Shown one piece after another: positions 26,262 through 34,695 of a DNA stretch of 61,570 nt. Under the pieces are notes generated by a model that did not search any database, had not been told where the DNA came from, and saw only the letters and a program-made list of their open reading frames with translations. How positions within the stretch are numbered: the first letter of the stretch is position 1; every line of letters starts with the position of its first letter. Position numbers and translations under genes: made by a program. This DNA is from Chelatococcus composti (GTDB lineage: Bacteria; Pseudomonadota; Alphaproteobacteria; Rhizobiales; Beijerinckiaceae): the NCBI RefSeq assembly GCF_014201415.1, contig NZ_JACHEH010000011.1, forward strand, positions 1-61,570. Direction: 5' to 3'.

Positions 26262-28670
26262 ATGAGGGACGAGCACCTCGCCTATCTCGCCGCCCTGGAG
26301 AAGAAGGTGCTGTGGCTGGCAACGTGGACCATCCACCACGCCAACCACATCAGGGGCAACGACGACGGGCTCAAGATCGGTGGGCACCAGGCCTCCTCCG
26401 CCTCGCTCGCCACCATCATGACGGCGCTCTACTTCTCGGCCCTGAGGCCGCAGGACCGCGTGGCGGTGAAGCCGCACGCGAGTCCCGTCTTCCACGCCAT
26501 CCAGTACCTCCTCGGCAACCAGAGCAAGGAGAAGCTCGTCGATTTCCGTGCCTATCGGGGCGCCCAGTCCTACCCCTCGCGCACCAAGGACATCGACGAT
26601 GTCGATTTCTCCACCGGCTCCGTCGGCCTCGGCGTGGCGCAGACGCTGTTCGCCTCGCTGGTTCAGGACTACGTGAAGGCCCGCGGCTGGGCGAAGGACT
26701 GGCCGGAGGGCCGCATGGTCGCCCTCGTCGGCGATGCCGAGATGGACGAGGGCAACATCTTCGAGGCGCTGCTGGAAGGCTGGAAGCAGGGCCTGCGCAA
26801 CTGCTGGTGGATCATCGACTACAACCGCCAGAGCCTCGACGCTGTGATCCGCGAGGGCCTGTTCGCGCGTTTCGAGGCGCTGTTCTCCGCCTTCGGCTGG
26901 GAGGTGGTGACGCTGAAGTACGGCTCCCTGCTGGAGGCGGCGTTCCGCGAGGAGGGCGGCGAGGCCCTGCGCCGCTGGATCGACACCTGCCCTAACCAGC
27001 TCTATTCGGCGCTGACCTTCCAGGGCGGCGCCGCCTGGCGCCGGCGCCTCCTCGACGACATCGGAGACCAGGGGCCCGTCACCGCGCTCATCGAGCGGCG
27101 CAGCGACGAGGAGCTGGCGCGGCTGATGACCAACCTCGCCGGCCACGACCTGCCGTCGCTTCTCGCCGCCTTCGAGAAGGCGCAGACGCACGACAGGCCG
27201 GTGGTCTTTATCGCCTATACCATCAAGGGCTTCGGCCTGCCGCTCGCCGGCCACAAGGACAACCATGCCGGGCTGATGACGCCGGCCCAGATGGAGGGCT
27301 TCCGCAAGGCGATGAACATCCGCCCTGGGCACGAATGGGACAGGTTCGAGGGCCTCGACATCGATGAGCGCAAGCTGCAGGCCTTCCTCGATGCCGTGCC
27401 CTTCAATGCCCGCGGGCCGCGGCGGCTCCGCGCCGCGCGCGTGCCCGTGCCGAAGGAACTGCCGACGCCGCGGCAGGCAGAAATGTCGACCCAGCAGGGC
27501 TTCGGCCTCGTGCTCAACGAGATCGCCCGCTCCGACACGGCGCTCGCCGAGCGTATCGTCACCACCTCGCCGGACGTGACGGTGTCGACCAATCTCGGGC
27601 CATGGGTCAACCGGCGCGGGCTCTTCGCACGCGAGACGATGGTGGACACGTTCAGGCAGGAGCGCATCCCCTCGACCTACAACTGGGAGTTCTCGCCCAG
27701 GGGCCAGCACATGGAGCTCGGCATTGCCGAGATGAACCTCTTCATCATGCTCTCGGCCCTCGGCCTCTCGCACAGCCTCTTCGGCGAGCGGCTGCTGCCC
27801 GTCGGCACGCTCTACGATCCCTTCATCGCCCGCGGGCTCGATGCGCTGAACTATGCCTGCTACCAGGATGCCCGCTTCCTCCTCGCCGCCACGCCCTCGG
27901 GCATCACGCTGGCGCCCGAAGGGGGTGCTCACCAGTCCATCGCAACCCCGCTCATCGGCATGGCGCAGGACGGCCTCGCCGCCTTCGAGCCGGCTTTCGT
28001 CGACGAGCTTTCCGTCATCATGCGCTTTGCCTTCGACTACATGCAGCGCAATGGCGAGGACGGGGACGATGACGGCAGCGCCTCGCGCTCATGGCTGCGC
28101 GACGAGACGGGCGGCTCCGTCTACCTGCGCCTGTCGACGCGCCCCATTGCCCAGCCGCAGCGCACGATGAGCGCGGAGCTTGCCCGCGACATCATCGACG
28201 GGGCCTACTGGCTGCGCGAGCCGGGGCCGAATGCCGAGATCGTCGTGGCCTACACCGGCGCCATCGCGCCGGAGGCGATCGCCGCCGTCGGCCTGATGGC
28301 CGAGGACCGGCGCGACGTCGGCCTGCTCGCCGTCACCTCGGCGGATCGCCTCAATGCGGGCTGGACGGCGGCGAGCCGGGCCCGCGAGCGCGGCCTCGTC
28401 CACGCGCGCAGCCACATCGAGCGGCTTTTCGAGAAGCTGCCGCCCCACTGCGGCATCGTGACGGTGCTCGACGGCCACCCGGCGACGCTCGCCTGGCTCG
28501 GCGCTGTCGGCGGCCACCGCACGCGCTCTCTCGGGGTCGAGCATTTCGGGCAGACGGGCAGCCTCGCCGACCTCTACCGGCATTACGGCATCGACACTGA
28601 GGCCATCATAACCGCGGCGCAGACGCTGGCTCCCGGCCGGCCGATCCGGCACCTTCGGGCACTCGGCTGA
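26262..28670 (+). CDS. Pyruvate dehydrogenase E1-like / MdeB-like thiamine-diphosphate enzyme
   Basis: This 802-residue transketolase-superfamily enzyme resembles the homodimeric AceE type. The ThDP motif begins GDAEMDEGNIFEALLEGW (about 162-179) and ends at DYNRQSLD. The pyrimidine domain shows GQHMELGIAEMNLFIMLSALG (about 484-504). In P. putida, MdeB acts on 2-oxobutyrate from methionine gamma-lyase; no mdeA is present here, so the 2-oxo acid substrate is uncertain, and transketolase activity cannot be excluded. The gene is well isolated with its own Lrp regulator. The ATG at 26262 has AGAGGG upstream. Confidence 0.85.
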   Translation: MRDEHLAYLAALEKKVLWLATWTIHHANHIRGNDDGLKIGGHQASSASLATIMTALYFSALRPQDRVAVKPHASPVFHAIQYLLGNQSKEKLVDFRAYRGAQSYPSRTKDIDDVDFSTGSVGLGVAQTLFASLVQDYVKARGWAKDWPEGRMVALVGDAEMDEGNIFEALLEGWKQGLRNCWWIIDYNRQSLDAVIREGLFARFEALFSAFGWEVVTLKYGSLLEAAFREEGGEALRRWIDTCPNQLYSALTFQGGAAWRRRLLDDIGDQGPVTALIERRSDEELARLMTNLAGHDLPSLLAAFEKAQTHDRPVVFIAYTIKGFGLPLAGHKDNHAGLMTPAQMEGFRKAMNIRPGHEWDRFEGLDIDERKLQAFLDAVPFNARGPRRLRAARVPVPKELPTPRQAEMSTQQGFGLVLNEIARSDTALAERIVTTSPDVTVSTNLGPWVNRRGLFARETMVDTFRQERIPSTYNWEFSPRGQHMELGIAEMNLFIMLSALGLSHSLFGERLLPVGTLYDPFIARGLDALNYACYQDARFLLAATPSGITLAPEGGAHQSIATPLIGMAQDGLAAFEPAFVDELSVIMRFAFDYMQRNGEDGDDDGSASRSWLRDETGGSVYLRLSTRPIAQPQRTMSAELARDIIDGAYWLREPGPNAEIVVAYTGAIAPEAIAAVGLMAEDRRDVGLLAVTSADRLNAGWTAASRARERGLVHARSHIERLFEKLPPHCGIVTVLDGHPATLAWLGAVGGHRTRSLGVEHFGQTGSLADLYRHYGIDTEAIITAAQTLAPGRPIRHLRALG

Positions 28671-28677
28671 ACGAAAG

Positions 28678-28705
28678 AACCCGGAGGCACGCCGGCCTCC
28701 GGGTT
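28678..28705. terminator. Bidirectional terminator between convergent genes
   Basis: A perfect 11-bp stem AACCCGGAGGC/GCCTCCGGGTT (28678-28688 with 28695-28705) closes a 6-nt loop 7 nt after the E1-like stop and just before the end of the leftward lipoprotein gene. The T runs are short on both sides. Confidence 0.6.
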
Positions 28706-28738
28706 CCGCATCTCGCAAGGCGTCAGGGCAAGCCGCGC

Positions 28739-28936
28739 TCAGTACCCGCGACCGCCGCCGAGCACATCGCCGCCAAAACGGTCGTCCCGCGGCAGGGGCG
28801 ACTGGATCAGCTGGTCCTCGACATATTTCGGCGTGCCGGACGGAATGTCTCCACCCGGGCCCGAACGTGACGTATTGCAGGCGGCGAGCGTGAGGGCGAA
28901 GCCCGCAGCGGCGAGCGCCACAACGAAGCGCGGCAT
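28739..28936 (-). CDS. Small lipoprotein, hypothetical
   Basis: This 65-residue protein has a signal peptide and lipobox LTLAAC (Cys20), followed by a short polar, proline/glycine-rich tail ending GGDVLGGGRGY. Such tiny lipoproteins are common in Hyphomicrobiales, and their role is unknown. An AGGAGG-like site precedes the ATG on the minus strand (AAGGAGG around 28940-28947), supporting expression. I recognise no named family. Confidence 0.7.
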   Translation of the reverse strand: MPRFVVALAAAGFALTLAACNTSRSGPGGDIPSGTPKYVEDQLIQSPLPRDDRFGGDVLGGGRGY

Positions 28937-29060
28937 GGAACCTCCTTGAGTCTCAGGTGCCGCTCATTCGACATGAGCGTCTTCCCGCGTGCAAGCAAGA
29001 AGAGACGCGCGGAACAACTTCACCACAGCGATGGGCTTTGCTGCAACACTTCGGCCCGGG

Positions 29061-29095
29061 CGGACATGGCCGCCGAGGGCGGCCATGCCCGTCCG
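29061..29095 (-). terminator. Hairpin after the BKACE gene
   Basis: A 9-bp stem ATGGCCGCC/GGCGGCCAT around GAG is enclosed by CGGAC/GTCCG (29061-29065 with 29091-29095). It lies 30 nt past the end of the leftward operon and may end it. There is no T tract. Confidence 0.45.
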
Positions 29096-29124
29096 CTGCC
29101 CTCCGGTCGCCGCGCCATGCGGCC

Positions 29125-30048
29125 TCAGAAGGCCACCTGATCGCCCCCCTTGAGGTCGAGGATCTGCCGTGCTTCGTCCGGCGTCGCGATCTCGAGGCCG
29201 AGCCCCTCGATGATCTGGCGGGCGAGCCGCACCTGCTCGGCGTTCGACTCGGCGAGCTTGCCAGGCCCCGCCCACAGGGAATCCTCCAGCCCCACGCGCA
29301 CATTGCCGCCCATGGCCGCGCCCATGGCCGCGATCGGCAGCTGGTTGCGGCCGGCGCCGAGCACGGACCACTGGTACTGGTCACCGAACAGCCTGTCGGC
29401 CGTGCGCTTCATGTGCATCACATCCTCCGGGTGGGCGCCGATGCCGCCGAGCAGGCCGAAGACCGTCTGCACGAACAGCGGCGGCCTGACGAGGCCCGCA
29501 TCGAGGAAGTGCGCCAGATTGTAGAGGTGGGCCGTGTCGTAGCACTCGAATTCGAAGCGCGTGCCGGAATCCGACAACGTGCGCAGCACGTATTCGATGT
29601 CCTGGAAGGTATTGCGGAACACGATGTCCTTGTTGGCGAGGTGTTTTTCCTCCCAGTCGTGCTTGAATTCCTTGAAGCGCCTCAGCATGCCGAAGAGGCC
29701 AAAGTTCATGGAGCCCATGTTGAGCGAGGCGACCTCGGGCTTCCAGGTCGCGGCGGGCTTTACGCGCTCCTGGACCGTCATGTAGGGCGCGCCGCCCGTC
29801 GTCAGGTTCACCACGCAGTTCGAGCGCTGCTTGATGATCTTGAGGAAGGGCTCGAAGGCCTCGGCCGACTGGTCGGGCTGGCCGGTCTTGGGGTTGCGGG
29901 CGTGCAGGTGGACGATGGCCGCCCCGGCCTCGGCGGCGCCGATGGCGGCGTCCGCGATCTCCTCCGGCGTCACCGGCAGGGCGGGCGACATGGAGGGCGT
30001 GTGGATGGCTCCGGTGACGGCGCAGGTGATGATGACTTTGCGGGCCAT
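29125..30048 (-). CDS. 3-keto-5-aminohexanoate cleavage family enzyme (BKACE)
   Basis: This 307-residue zinc enzyme of the DUF849/BKACE family transfers the acetyl unit of a beta-keto acid: beta-keto acid plus acetyl-CoA gives acetoacetate plus an acyl-CoA. A TIM barrel starts MARKVIITCAVTGAIHTP; the zinc ligands His47 and His49 are seen in IVHLHARNP, and NLTTGG near residue 80 is the substrate-contact motif. BKACE members act on 3-keto-5-aminohexanoate, dehydrocarnitine, beta-ketoadipate, beta-ketoglutarate and others. The downstream position after a hydroxyacid-type dehydrogenase suggests the keto acid is produced by that neighbour. The substrate is unknown. Confidence 0.9.
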   Translation of the reverse strand: MARKVIITCAVTGAIHTPSMSPALPVTPEEIADAAIGAAEAGAAIVHLHARNPKTGQPDQSAEAFEPFLKIIKQRSNCVVNLTTGGAPYMTVQERVKPAATWKPEVASLNMGSMNFGLFGMLRRFKEFKHDWEEKHLANKDIVFRNTFQDIEYVLRTLSDSGTRFEFECYDTAHLYNLAHFLDAGLVRPPLFVQTVFGLLGGIGAHPEDVMHMKRTADRLFGDQYQWSVLGAGRNQLPIAAMGAAMGGNVRVGLEDSLWAGPGKLAESNAEQVRLARQIIEGLGLEIATPDEARQILDLKGGDQVAF

Positions 30049-30080
30049 GTGACACTCCAGATGTTCTGGGAGGAAGGACG

Positions 30081-31016
30081 TCAGGGTTCGCGGGGGGCGC
30101 TCGCCTTGTGCGCGGCGAGCGCGGCAAGGCGCCGGTTGCGCCACTCGCTGCGCGCGGCGATGCGCTCGGGGCTGCCGGAGCCGTGCCAGGCAGCGAGAAT
30201 CTTCTCGACATTCTGCGGATCGTAGACCTCCGGCGGGGCCGGGTCGGCCGCAAGGCGCCTGTAAAAGCCGGTGTAGCGGGCACAGTAGTCGGCCATGCCG
30301 CCGGGCGCGTTGAGCTCGATGGTCTCGAACGGCCCCATGAAGGACCAGCGCAGGCCCAGCCCGTCCTTGACGGTGTGGTCGAGATCCTGCGGCGAGACGT
30401 AGCCTTCCTCGACGAGGCGGAAGGCTTCCGCGAGAAGCGCCCCCTGCAGGCGGTTGAGGATGAAGCCGTCGATCTCCTTGCGCACGGTGATGGGCACCTG
30501 GCCGACGGCCTGGTAGATGGCGCGGGCGCGTTCCATCGTCTGGGGCGACGTCCACGGCGCACCGCACAGCTCCACCACCGGCACGAGGTGCGGCGGGTTG
30601 ACGGGATGAGCGACGAGGCAGCGCGCGCGGCCCGGCAGATCCTCGGTGAAGCGGGAGGCGACGATGGCCGACGTCGAGGAGGCGAGGATGGCGTCGGGCT
30701 TCGCCAGCCGGTCGAGATCGCTGTAGATGGCCCGCTTGGCCTCCAGCTTCTCCGGCCCGTTCTCCTGCACGATGTCCGCCTCGTCCACCGCCTCGGCGAG
30801 GGAGCCTGCGGCGCGCGCCCGGGCGGCCACGGCTGCCGCATCGTCGACGAGCCCGTGGCGGGCGAGTTCCTCGCATTCGCAGGCTATGAGCGTCGGCGCG
30901 TCAGCGAGGGTTGGCCGATGCGGATCCCAGAGGCGCACGTCCCAGCCGGCACGGGCGAAGACGATGGCCCAGGCCCGGCCGATGAGGCCCGATCCAACAA
31001 TGGCGGCGGTTGGCAT
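30081..31016 (-). CDS. 3-hydroxyacyl-CoA dehydrogenase family protein (carnitine dehydrogenase / lambda-crystallin-like)
   Basis: This 311-residue NAD-binding dehydrogenase has GSGLIGRAWAIVFARAG (about 8-24) as Rossmann loop and AHPVNPPHLVPVVEL (about 135-149) with the catalytic His. GPFETIELNAPGG (about 233-245) matches the lambda-crystallin/L-gulonate and L-carnitine dehydrogenase branch rather than the CoA-ester branch. It therefore probably oxidises a free beta-hydroxy acid. It is followed 32 nt on by BKACE, as carnitine dehydrogenase is by its cleavage enzyme, although no thioesterase is present. Confidence 0.85.
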   Translation of the reverse strand: MPTAAIVGSGLIGRAWAIVFARAGWDVRLWDPHRPTLADAPTLIACECEELARHGLVDDAAAVAARARAAGSLAEAVDEADIVQENGPEKLEAKRAIYSDLDRLAKPDAILASSTSAIVASRFTEDLPGRARCLVAHPVNPPHLVPVVELCGAPWTSPQTMERARAIYQAVGQVPITVRKEIDGFILNRLQGALLAEAFRLVEEGYVSPQDLDHTVKDGLGLRWSFMGPFETIELNAPGGMADYCARYTGFYRRLAADPAPPEVYDPQNVEKILAAWHGSGSPERIAARSEWRNRRLAALAAHKASAPREP

Positions 31017-31108
31017 GTGTCAGGTTCTCCCAAACGACTGTTCCTCGAGGGAACGCCACGGCGGCGCTCCGCCTCGCCCGCTCCCCGGCGGGGAGAAGCG
31101 ATCCTTCC

Positions 31109-33622
31109 TCACAGCCACAGCACCTTGCGGCGCAGGTCGAGATCCTCGCGCAGCGCCTTGGACGGGCCGGCGTGGATGACCTCGCCGCGCTCCAGCGCCA
31201 CCGTCTGGTCGGACAGGGCGAGCGCCAGATCGAGGTGATGGTCGACGATGATGATGGCGACTTCCCTGCGCAGGCGGTCGAAACTCTCGAAAAGCTGCTC
31301 GACCACCGCCGGGGCGAGGCCCTCGAAGGGCTCGTCGAGCAGCAGCACGCGCACGTCGCCCGACAGCGCCCGCGCCACTGCCACCATCTGCTGCTCGCCG
31401 CCGGACAGGTAGTCGGCCGGTGTGTCGAGCCGCTCCCGGATGCGGGGGAAGTAGTCGAAGATACGCTCCAGATCCCAGTGGATGCCGTTGCCCGTGCGGC
31501 GCTTGAGGCGGCCGAGTTCCAGGTTCTCGGCCACCGTCATGCCGGCAAAGAGGCCCCGCCCCTGCGGCACGTAGCCGATGCCGAGGCGTGCGACCTCCGC
31601 CGGAGGACGACCAACGAGCTCCTCGCCCGCCAGGCGGACGGAGCCGCGCGCCGCCGGCGCGATGCCGACGAGCGACTTCAGCAGCGTGGACTTGCCCGCA
31701 CCGTTGCGGCCGAGCAGCGCCACGATCTCGTTCTGGTGCACGGTGAAGCTGACGCCGTTCAGGATGTGGCTCTTGCCGTAGTAGGTGTGGACGTCGTCGA
31801 GCGTCAGGATGGGCTCCGGGCGCGCCGCCGTCTCGCGGGGCTTGGCCGCGACGTGGGCGGCGCCGGAGCCGATGTAGACCTCCTGCACCTTCGGGCTCGA
31901 GCGCGCGTCCTCCACGGTGCCGTCGAGCAGCACGCGCCCCTCGTTCATCACCGTCACATGGTCGGCAAGCTTGAAGACGCGGTCGATGTCGTGCTCGACG
32001 AGCAGCACCGGCACGTCGGCCGACAGGCGCTTGATGATGTTGCCGATGCGCTCGCGCTCGGCCGCGGCGAGGCCGGCGAGCGGCTCGTCGAGCAGCAGCA
32101 TGCGCGGCCGCGTGGCGAGCGCCAGGCCCATGTCGAGCAAGCGCTGGCCGCCGTAGGAGAGCGAGCCGGCCTCCGCGCGCTCGATGCCGGCGACGCCGAG
32201 ATAGCGCATGAGCTCGGTCGTCTCGCGGTTGATGTCCTCGATCGCGTGCGCCTGCCGGAACAGGTTGAACCGCGCCGGGTGGCGCGCCTGGACGGCAAGG
32301 CGGATGTTCTCCTCCACACTGAGCGCCGGGAAGAGGTTGGTGATCTGGAACGAGCGGCCGATGCCGGCGCGGCAGATCTTCTCCGGCGCCATGCCGGCGA
32401 TGGAGCGCCCGGCGAGCGTGATGGTGCCCTCGTCCGGCACGTACATGCCCGACAGCAGGTTGAAGGCCGTTGTCTTGCCGGCGCCATTGGGGCCGATGAG
32501 CGCGTGCAGGGTGCGGTCCCTGACGGCGATGTCGAGGCCCTGGACGGCCTTGATCCCGCCGAAGTGCTTGACGACGCCGCGCGCCTCGAGCAGTGCGCCG
32601 TCCGACTGTTCGGCGGGCTTCAGGAAGTCTGGCAGCGGCAGGTCCTCCACCTTGCGCGATGCCATCGCGGCGGCCTCCTCCGCCTTCCTGCGGAAGGGCG
32701 CGAGAACACGCTCGCCGATGCCGATGAGGCCGGTGGGCGAAAAGACGATGAAGGCGACGAAGAGCAGGCCGAACCAGAACAGCCAGTTCTCTGTGTAGAT
32801 CGACAGGAACTCGCGGAAGAGGATGAAGAACAGCGCCCCGAGCGCAGGCCCGAGGAAGCTGCGCATCCCTCCGATGACGACCATGGCAAGCAGCTCGCCG
32901 GAAAAGGCCACCGACAGCGGCTCGGCCGAGGTCATGCGGTTCTTGTAGAGCAGCAGCATGCCGGCAAGGCCGGTGATGACCGCCGAGACGACGAAGGCGA
33001 TGAGCTTGTAGCGGTTCGTCGCGTAGCCGAGGAAACGCGCGCGCTGCTCGTTCTCGCGGATAGCGACGAGCACGGTGCCGACAGGCGAGTTGTGGAAGCG
33101 CCACAGCAGCACGACCACGAGGAAGCCGACCGCAGCCACGAACCAGTACCAGGCGGTGGAACTCTCGAAGTCGATGCCGAACCACTGCGGGCGCGTGATG
33201 CCCCCGAGCCCGTTCTCGCCGCCGGTCACCTCCGTCCAGCGGAAGGCGACGACATAGAGCATGGCGGCAAGCGCCAGCGTCATCAGCGAGAAATAGACGC
33301 CGCGGCGGCGCAGGATGAGATAGCCGAACACCGTCGAGACGACGAGCACGGCACCGAGGCCGAGGAGGACGGGCGCCACGAACGAGCCTGGAAAGAGCTC
33401 GCGCTGGGCGATGCCGGCGATGTAGGCCGCCATGCCGAACCAGGCCCCGTGGCCGAAGGAGATGAGCCCGGTGTGGCCGGCCAGGATGTTCAGCGCCATG
33501 CAGGCGATGGCGAAGATGACCACCTCCGCCGCCGAGGTCATGGTGAGGCCAAGCGCCAGCAGCACGGGCGGCAGGGCGAGGAGCCCGACGGCTGCGATGA
33601 CGAGCGGGGAATATCGCTTCAT
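31109..33622 (-). CDS. Fused branched-chain amino acid-type ABC transporter: LivM permease + LivG ATPase + LivF ATPase
   Basis: One 837-residue chain carries three transporter parts. Residues 1-310 are a LivM-type permease with eight or more helices; 310-345 is a charged linker; 345-590 is a LivG-type ATPase (Walker A GPNGAGKTT 377-385, signature LSYGG near 489, Walker B LLLDEP about 509). Residues 605-837 are a LivF-type ATPase (Walker A GRNGAGKST 638-646, signature LSGGEQ 739-744, Walker B LLLDEP about 761). The frame is continuous with no stop. The start MKRYSPL lies 10 nt after livH. With the upstream LivH and binding protein this is a complete importer. Its cargo is not necessarily an amino acid. 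Confidence 0.92.
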   Translation of the reverse strand: MKRYSPLVIAAVGLLALPPVLLALGLTMTSAAEVVIFAIACMALNILAGHTGLISFGHGAWFGMAAYIAGIAQRELFPGSFVAPVLLGLGAVLVVSTVFGYLILRRRGVYFSLMTLALAAMLYVVAFRWTEVTGGENGLGGITRPQWFGIDFESSTAWYWFVAAVGFLVVVLLWRFHNSPVGTVLVAIRENEQRARFLGYATNRYKLIAFVVSAVITGLAGMLLLYKNRMTSAEPLSVAFSGELLAMVVIGGMRSFLGPALGALFFILFREFLSIYTENWLFWFGLLFVAFIVFSPTGLIGIGERVLAPFRRKAEEAAAMASRKVEDLPLPDFLKPAEQSDGALLEARGVVKHFGGIKAVQGLDIAVRDRTLHALIGPNGAGKTTAFNLLSGMYVPDEGTITLAGRSIAGMAPEKICRAGIGRSFQITNLFPALSVEENIRLAVQARHPARFNLFRQAHAIEDINRETTELMRYLGVAGIERAEAGSLSYGGQRLLDMGLALATRPRMLLLDEPLAGLAAAERERIGNIIKRLSADVPVLLVEHDIDRVFKLADHVTVMNEGRVLLDGTVEDARSSPKVQEVYIGSGAAHVAAKPRETAARPEPILTLDDVHTYYGKSHILNGVSFTVHQNEIVALLGRNGAGKSTLLKSLVGIAPAARGSVRLAGEELVGRPPAEVARLGIGYVPQGRGLFAGMTVAENLELGRLKRRTGNGIHWDLERIFDYFPRIRERLDTPADYLSGGEQQMVAVARALSGDVRVLLLDEPFEGLAPAVVEQLFESFDRLRREVAIIIVDHHLDLALALSDQTVALERGEVIHAGPSKALREDLDLRRKVLWL

Positions 33623-33632
33623 CTGATGCGCC

Positions 33633-34511
33633 TCACTCGAAGCGGGTGATGCGCTCGCCGAACAGGCCACGCGGCCTGAACAGGAGGACGAGGAACATGA
33701 GGAGGTAGATGGCGGCGGTGGAGCCGGCGGAATAGCCGAACGCCACCATCAGGCCCTTGACGAGGCCGACGAGCACTGCCGCGACGACGACACCCCAGAA
33801 GGAGCCGAGCCCGCCGATCACGACGACGACGAAGGCCGGCGTGATGATCTCCGCCCCCATGGCGGGATGGACGGAATAGATCGGCGCCAGCAACACGCCG
33901 GCGAGCCCGGCAAGGCCGATGCCAAGGGCCGCAACGGCCGACATGTAGGGCTGCAGCGAGATGCCGAGCGCCCCCACCATGTCCGGATTCTGTACGCCCG
34001 CCCGTACGACGCGGCCGAAGGCCGTCTTCTGCAGCAGGAACCACAGCGCGGCAACGCAGGCCACGGCGACGAGCAGCAGGATCGAGCGGTAGAAGGAGTA
34101 GATGAAATCGCCGATGAACACCTGCCCCCGCAAGGCCTGCGGGATGGAATAGGACAGGGGCGGCGCGCCGAAGATCATGCGCAGCGCCTGCTCCGCGACC
34201 ATCGCGAGCCCGAAGGTGAGCAGCAGCGAATAGATGGGATCGGTGCGGTAGAAGCGCGTGAACAGGACACGCTCGATGAGTACGCCGAGCAGCGCCACTG
34301 CGACCGGCGAGACGACGAAGGAACCGCCGAAGCCGATGTAGGGCGACAGGACGAGCGTCAGATAGGCGCCGATGGCATAGAAGGCGCCGTGCGCCAGGTT
34401 GACGATGCCGCCGAGCGAGAAGATCAGCGACAGGCCGAGCGCGATGAGCAGGTAGTACACACCGTCGAGCAGGCCGTTGAGCACCTGCTGGAGAAAGAGC
34501 GTGAAGGTCAC
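33633..34511 (-). CDS. Branched-chain amino acid-type ABC transporter permease LivH
   Basis: This 292-residue inner-membrane permease has about eight helices and starts MTFTLFLQQVLNGLLDGVYYLLIALGLSLIFSLGGIVNLAHGAFY, the LivH family N-terminus. The coupling-helix region and GLGSFWGVVVAAVLVGLVKGL near the C-terminus are conserved. It pairs with the LivM part of the fused downstream protein, 10 nt away. A long GC stem-loop separates it from the binding-protein gene, consistent with lower expression of the membrane parts. Confidence 0.93.
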   Translation of the reverse strand: MTFTLFLQQVLNGLLDGVYYLLIALGLSLIFSLGGIVNLAHGAFYAIGAYLTLVLSPYIGFGGSFVVSPVAVALLGVLIERVLFTRFYRTDPIYSLLLTFGLAMVAEQALRMIFGAPPLSYSIPQALRGQVFIGDFIYSFYRSILLLVAVACVAALWFLLQKTAFGRVVRAGVQNPDMVGALGISLQPYMSAVAALGIGLAGLAGVLLAPIYSVHPAMGAEIITPAFVVVVIGGLGSFWGVVVAAVLVGLVKGLMVAFGYSAGSTAAIYLLMFLVLLFRPRGLFGERITRFE

Positions 34512-34653
34512 GAGGTCATGCTCCGGCGGTCGTTACGGCAAGGGGCGTCTCCTCCCCTCTCCCTGCGCCACGGAATCCCAGGGCGTGCTCTTGAAAGAGG
34601 CGGGCATCCGCGGGCGGGCGGACGGACAGCTCCAGCCCGCGCGACATGGCGTG

Positions 34654-34680
34654 ACCGGGGCCGGCCGCGCCGGCCCCGGT
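34654..34680 (-). terminator. Strong GC hairpin between binding-protein gene and livH
   Basis: A perfect 12-bp stem ACCGGGGCCGGC/GCCGGCCCCGGT with a 3-nt loop lies 16 nt past the binding-protein stop. It lacks a T tract, so it more likely protects the binding-protein mRNA 3' end or attenuates read-through than fully terminates. Confidence 0.5.
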
Positions 34681-34695
34681 ATGAGAGAGGAAAAC

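Noticed and set aside
29125-30876. A 583-residue fusion of an arginine-rich N-terminal part to BKACE
   Set aside because: The upstream part overlaps the dehydrogenase gene in another frame and has no domain; the normal BKACE start MARKVIITCAV at 30048 gives the usual length.
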